From NCBI GenBank assembly GCA_017473665.1, contig JAFUKK010000107.1:1-6814 (forward strand): 6,814 nucleotides of DNA, in the 5' to 3' direction. Shown one piece after another: positions 5,124 through 6,814 of the stretch. Position 1 is the first letter of the stretch; each line of letters begins with the position of its first letter. Under the pieces are notes generated by a model that was not told where the DNA came from, ran no database searches, and worked only from the letters and a program-made list of their open reading frames with translations. A program made the translations under genes and the position numbers. This DNA is from Lachnospiraceae bacterium (lineage in GTDB: Bacteria > Bacillota > Clostridia > Lachnospirales > Lachnospiraceae).

Positions 5124-6371
5124 TTATTCACTCACGTGAACCAGCTTGGGCTGACTGCCATTTGTCACCGCCTCACCTGTGATGATACATTCCTCTATCG
5201 TATCATCAGAAGGAATACGATACATGGTGTCCATCATTACATTTTCCATGATGGAACGCAAGCCTCTTGCCCCTGTCTTGTGTTCAAAAGCCTTGGTTGC
5301 AATAGCTTCAATCGCATCCTCTTCAAAGGACAACTTTACATCATCCATCTCAAAAAGCTTCTGATACTGCTTGATAAGCGCATTCTTGGGCTCTTTCAAA
5401 ATCCGTACCAAAGCCTCCTTGTCCAGTCCGCTTAAGGATACACAAATAGGCACACGGCCCACAAACTCGGGAATCAGTCCAAACTTCACCAAATCCTGTG
5501 TAGTCACTTCCTTAAGAATATCCGCCATTTCATTTACAGACTTGGTAGTCACCTCGGTATTAAAACCAATGGCCTTCTTGTCCAATCTGGTCTCAATGAT
5601 CTTGTCCAGACCATCGAAGGCACCGCCGCAAATAAAGAGAATATTGGAGGTGTCAATCTGAATCAATTCCTGATGGGGATGCTTTCTGCCACCCTGGGGA
5701 GGTACACTTGCCACCGTACCCTCTACAATTTTTAATAATGCCTGTTGCACGCCCTCACCGGATACATCTCTGGTAATGGATACATTCTCACTTTTCTTGG
5801 TAATCTTATCAATCTCATCAATATAAACAATACCATACTGAGCACGCTCTACATCATAGTCTGCCGCCTGAATCAGCTTCAGCAGAATATTCTCAACATC
5901 CTCACCTACATAACCGGCCTCTGTCAGTGTGGTAGCATCTGCAATGGCAAAGGGTACATTGATAATCTTTGCTAAAGTCTGTGCCAAATAAGTCTTACCG
6001 GAACCGGTAGGACCTATCATAATAATATTACTCTTTTGTAATTCCACATCATTCATATTCTTGGTGGACATTACACGCTTGTAATGGTTATAGACGGATA
6101 CCGCCAATACCTTTTTGGCATCATCCTGTCCAATTACATATTCATCCAAAAAACCTTTAATCTCCTGGGGTTTTAAAAGGTTAATTTCCATCCGGGGCTC
6201 TTCCGGCATCTCATCCCTTTCAAATTCTTCCTCCAGAATATCCGCACATATCTCAATACATTCATCACAGATATATGCTCCGTTAGGTCCTGCCAGCATC
6301 TTACGCACCTGACGCTCTGTTTTATTACAAAATGAGCAATGAATCTCATTGCCGGGAATCTTTCCTGCCAT
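5124..6371 (-). CDS. clpX: ATP-dependent Clp protease ATP-binding subunit ClpX
   Basis: ClpX is the hexameric AAA+ unfoldase that recognises tagged substrates and feeds them to ClpP, in the cytoplasm. The 415-residue protein is the usual length. An N-terminal zinc-binding domain has Cys12, Cys15, Cys35 and Cys38. The AAA+ module has Walker A GPTGSGKT (120-127), pore-1 loop GYVG (153-156), Walker B IVYIDEID (181-188), the RKH pore loop (229-231), Arg306 in PEFVGR and sensor-2 GARGLR (367-372). The IGF tripeptide (268-270) that docks on ClpP is present, so it should work with the adjacent ClpP. AGGAG lies 10 nt before the ATG at 6369-6371. It follows clpP after 40 nt with no terminator, giving a clpP-clpX operon, and is followed by a terminator-like hairpin. 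Confidence 0.98.
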   Translation of the reverse strand: MAGKIPGNEIHCSFCNKTERQVRKMLAGPNGAYICDECIEICADILEEEFERDEMPEEPRMEINLLKPQEIKGFLDEYVIGQDDAKKVLAVSVYNHYKRVMSTKNMNDVELQKSNIIMIGPTGSGKTYLAQTLAKIINVPFAIADATTLTEAGYVGEDVENILLKLIQAADYDVERAQYGIVYIDEIDKITKKSENVSITRDVSGEGVQQALLKIVEGTVASVPPQGGRKHPHQELIQIDTSNILFICGGAFDGLDKIIETRLDKKAIGFNTEVTTKSVNEMADILKEVTTQDLVKFGLIPEFVGRVPICVSLSGLDKEALVRILKEPKNALIKQYQKLFEMDDVKLSFEEDAIEAIATKAFEHKTGARGLRSIMENVMMDTMYRIPSDDTIEECIITGEAVTNGSQPKLVHVSE

Positions 6372-6411
6372 TTAATATAGTCTCCTGTTTCCAAATATAG
6401 GGGTGCTCCAC

Positions 6412-6814
6412 TTACATTGCACTGTGGGAAGCAATCACCTTATCAATCAGACCATACTCACAGGCCTCCTGTGCGCTCTTCCAATTATCACGCTCAGTGT
6501 CTGCACAAATGGTCTCATAATCCCGGCTGGTATTCTCTGCCAGCATACGATTCAATTTTTCCTTGGTTTTCAGGATATGCTTTGCTGCAATCTCAATCTC
6601 GGTAGCCTGACCCTGGGTACCGCCTAAAGGCTGATGAATCATAATCTCAGCATTGGGCAACGCATAACGCTTTCCCTTGGCACCGCCTGCCAACAGGAAT
6701 GCCCCCATACTGGCTGCCATACCGATACATACAGTGGATACGTCGCATTTAATATAATTCATGGTATCATAAATAGCCATACCCGCAGTCACACTGCCTC
6801 CGGGACTGTTAATA
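6412..6814 (-). CDS. clpP: ATP-dependent Clp protease proteolytic subunit ClpP, N-terminus cut by window edge
   Basis: ClpP is the self-compartmentalised serine peptidase that forms a tetradecamer and degrades proteins delivered by ClpX or ClpC. The window shows the last 133 residues; the frame runs in open from the right edge, beginning [12 protein letters not shown]. The catalytic triad is complete: Ser35 in GMAASMGAF, His60 in MIHQPLGG and Asp109 in DTERDNW (visible-residue numbering). Spacings are 25 and 49 residues, matching E. coli ClpP. The C-terminus ([11 protein letters not shown]) is typical. The protein is truncated by the window only, missing roughly the first 60 residues, and is not degraded. 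It is the first visible gene of the clpP-clpX operon; tig is often found upstream in Firmicutes but is not visible. Confidence 0.97.
   Translation of the reverse strand, partial: INSPGGSVTAGMAIYDTMNYIKCDVSTVCIGMAASMGAFLLAGGAKGKRYALPNAEIMIHQPLGGTQGQATEIEIAAKHILKTKEKLNRMLAENTSRDYETICADTERDNWKSAQEACEYGLIDKVIASHSAM

Noticed and set aside
6412..6792. ClpP as a complete short protein starting within the window
   Set aside because: The frame stays open to the window edge and encodes conserved ClpP residues (INSPGGS) upstream, so the apparent start is an internal Val codon.

Overview
The window looks like chromosomal DNA from a low-to-moderate G+C Firmicute, most likely of class Clostridia and probably Lachnospiraceae-like. 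The reasons are the clpP-clpX-engB neighbourhood, a YtvI/AI-2E-type membrane protein, strong AGGAGG-type ribosome binding sites, and an EcsA-like ABC ATPase next to a chromosomal TraX-family gene. Lineage is inferred from protein resemblance and gene order, not from a search. All eight recognisable genes are on the minus strand, so transcription runs from high to low coordinates. No mobile element, CRISPR array, tRNA or rRNA was seen.

Right part (about 2534-6814): a housekeeping block. In transcription order it holds the C-terminal two thirds of ClpP (6412 to window end), complete ClpX (5124-6371), the ribosome-assembly GTPase EngB/YsxC (4459-5067), an AI-2E/YtvI-type permease-like protein (3261-4445) and tRNA pseudouridine synthase TruA (2534-3274). 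ClpP and ClpX form the ATP-dependent protease. EngB and TruA serve the translation apparatus. A hairpin with a U-tract lies between clpX and engB, immediately before the engB ribosome binding site, and no lon gene is present there. engB, ytvI and truA are tightly packed (13-nt gap, then a 14-nt overlap). They end at a strong terminator at 2475-2512.

Left part (1-2533): accessory and regulatory. An orphan OmpR/VanR-type response regulator (1643-2332) has a degenerate receiver: it keeps Asp50 but lacks the acidic pair and the conserved lysine. It has its own leader with a consensus -10 box and a perfect 15-bp-arm palindrome, and its own terminator. Next comes a TraX-family membrane protein (703-1527) with a good promoter (TTGACA, 17-bp spacer). 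A second palindrome overlaps that promoter's -10 and start region. Last is an EcsA-like ABC ATPase (from 657 down to the window edge), probably co-transcribed with traX.

The most interesting signal is the shared GTATTAAG...TAATAC core of the palindromes at the response regulator and traX promoters. It suggests that one regulator, perhaps the atypical response regulator itself, controls both units.
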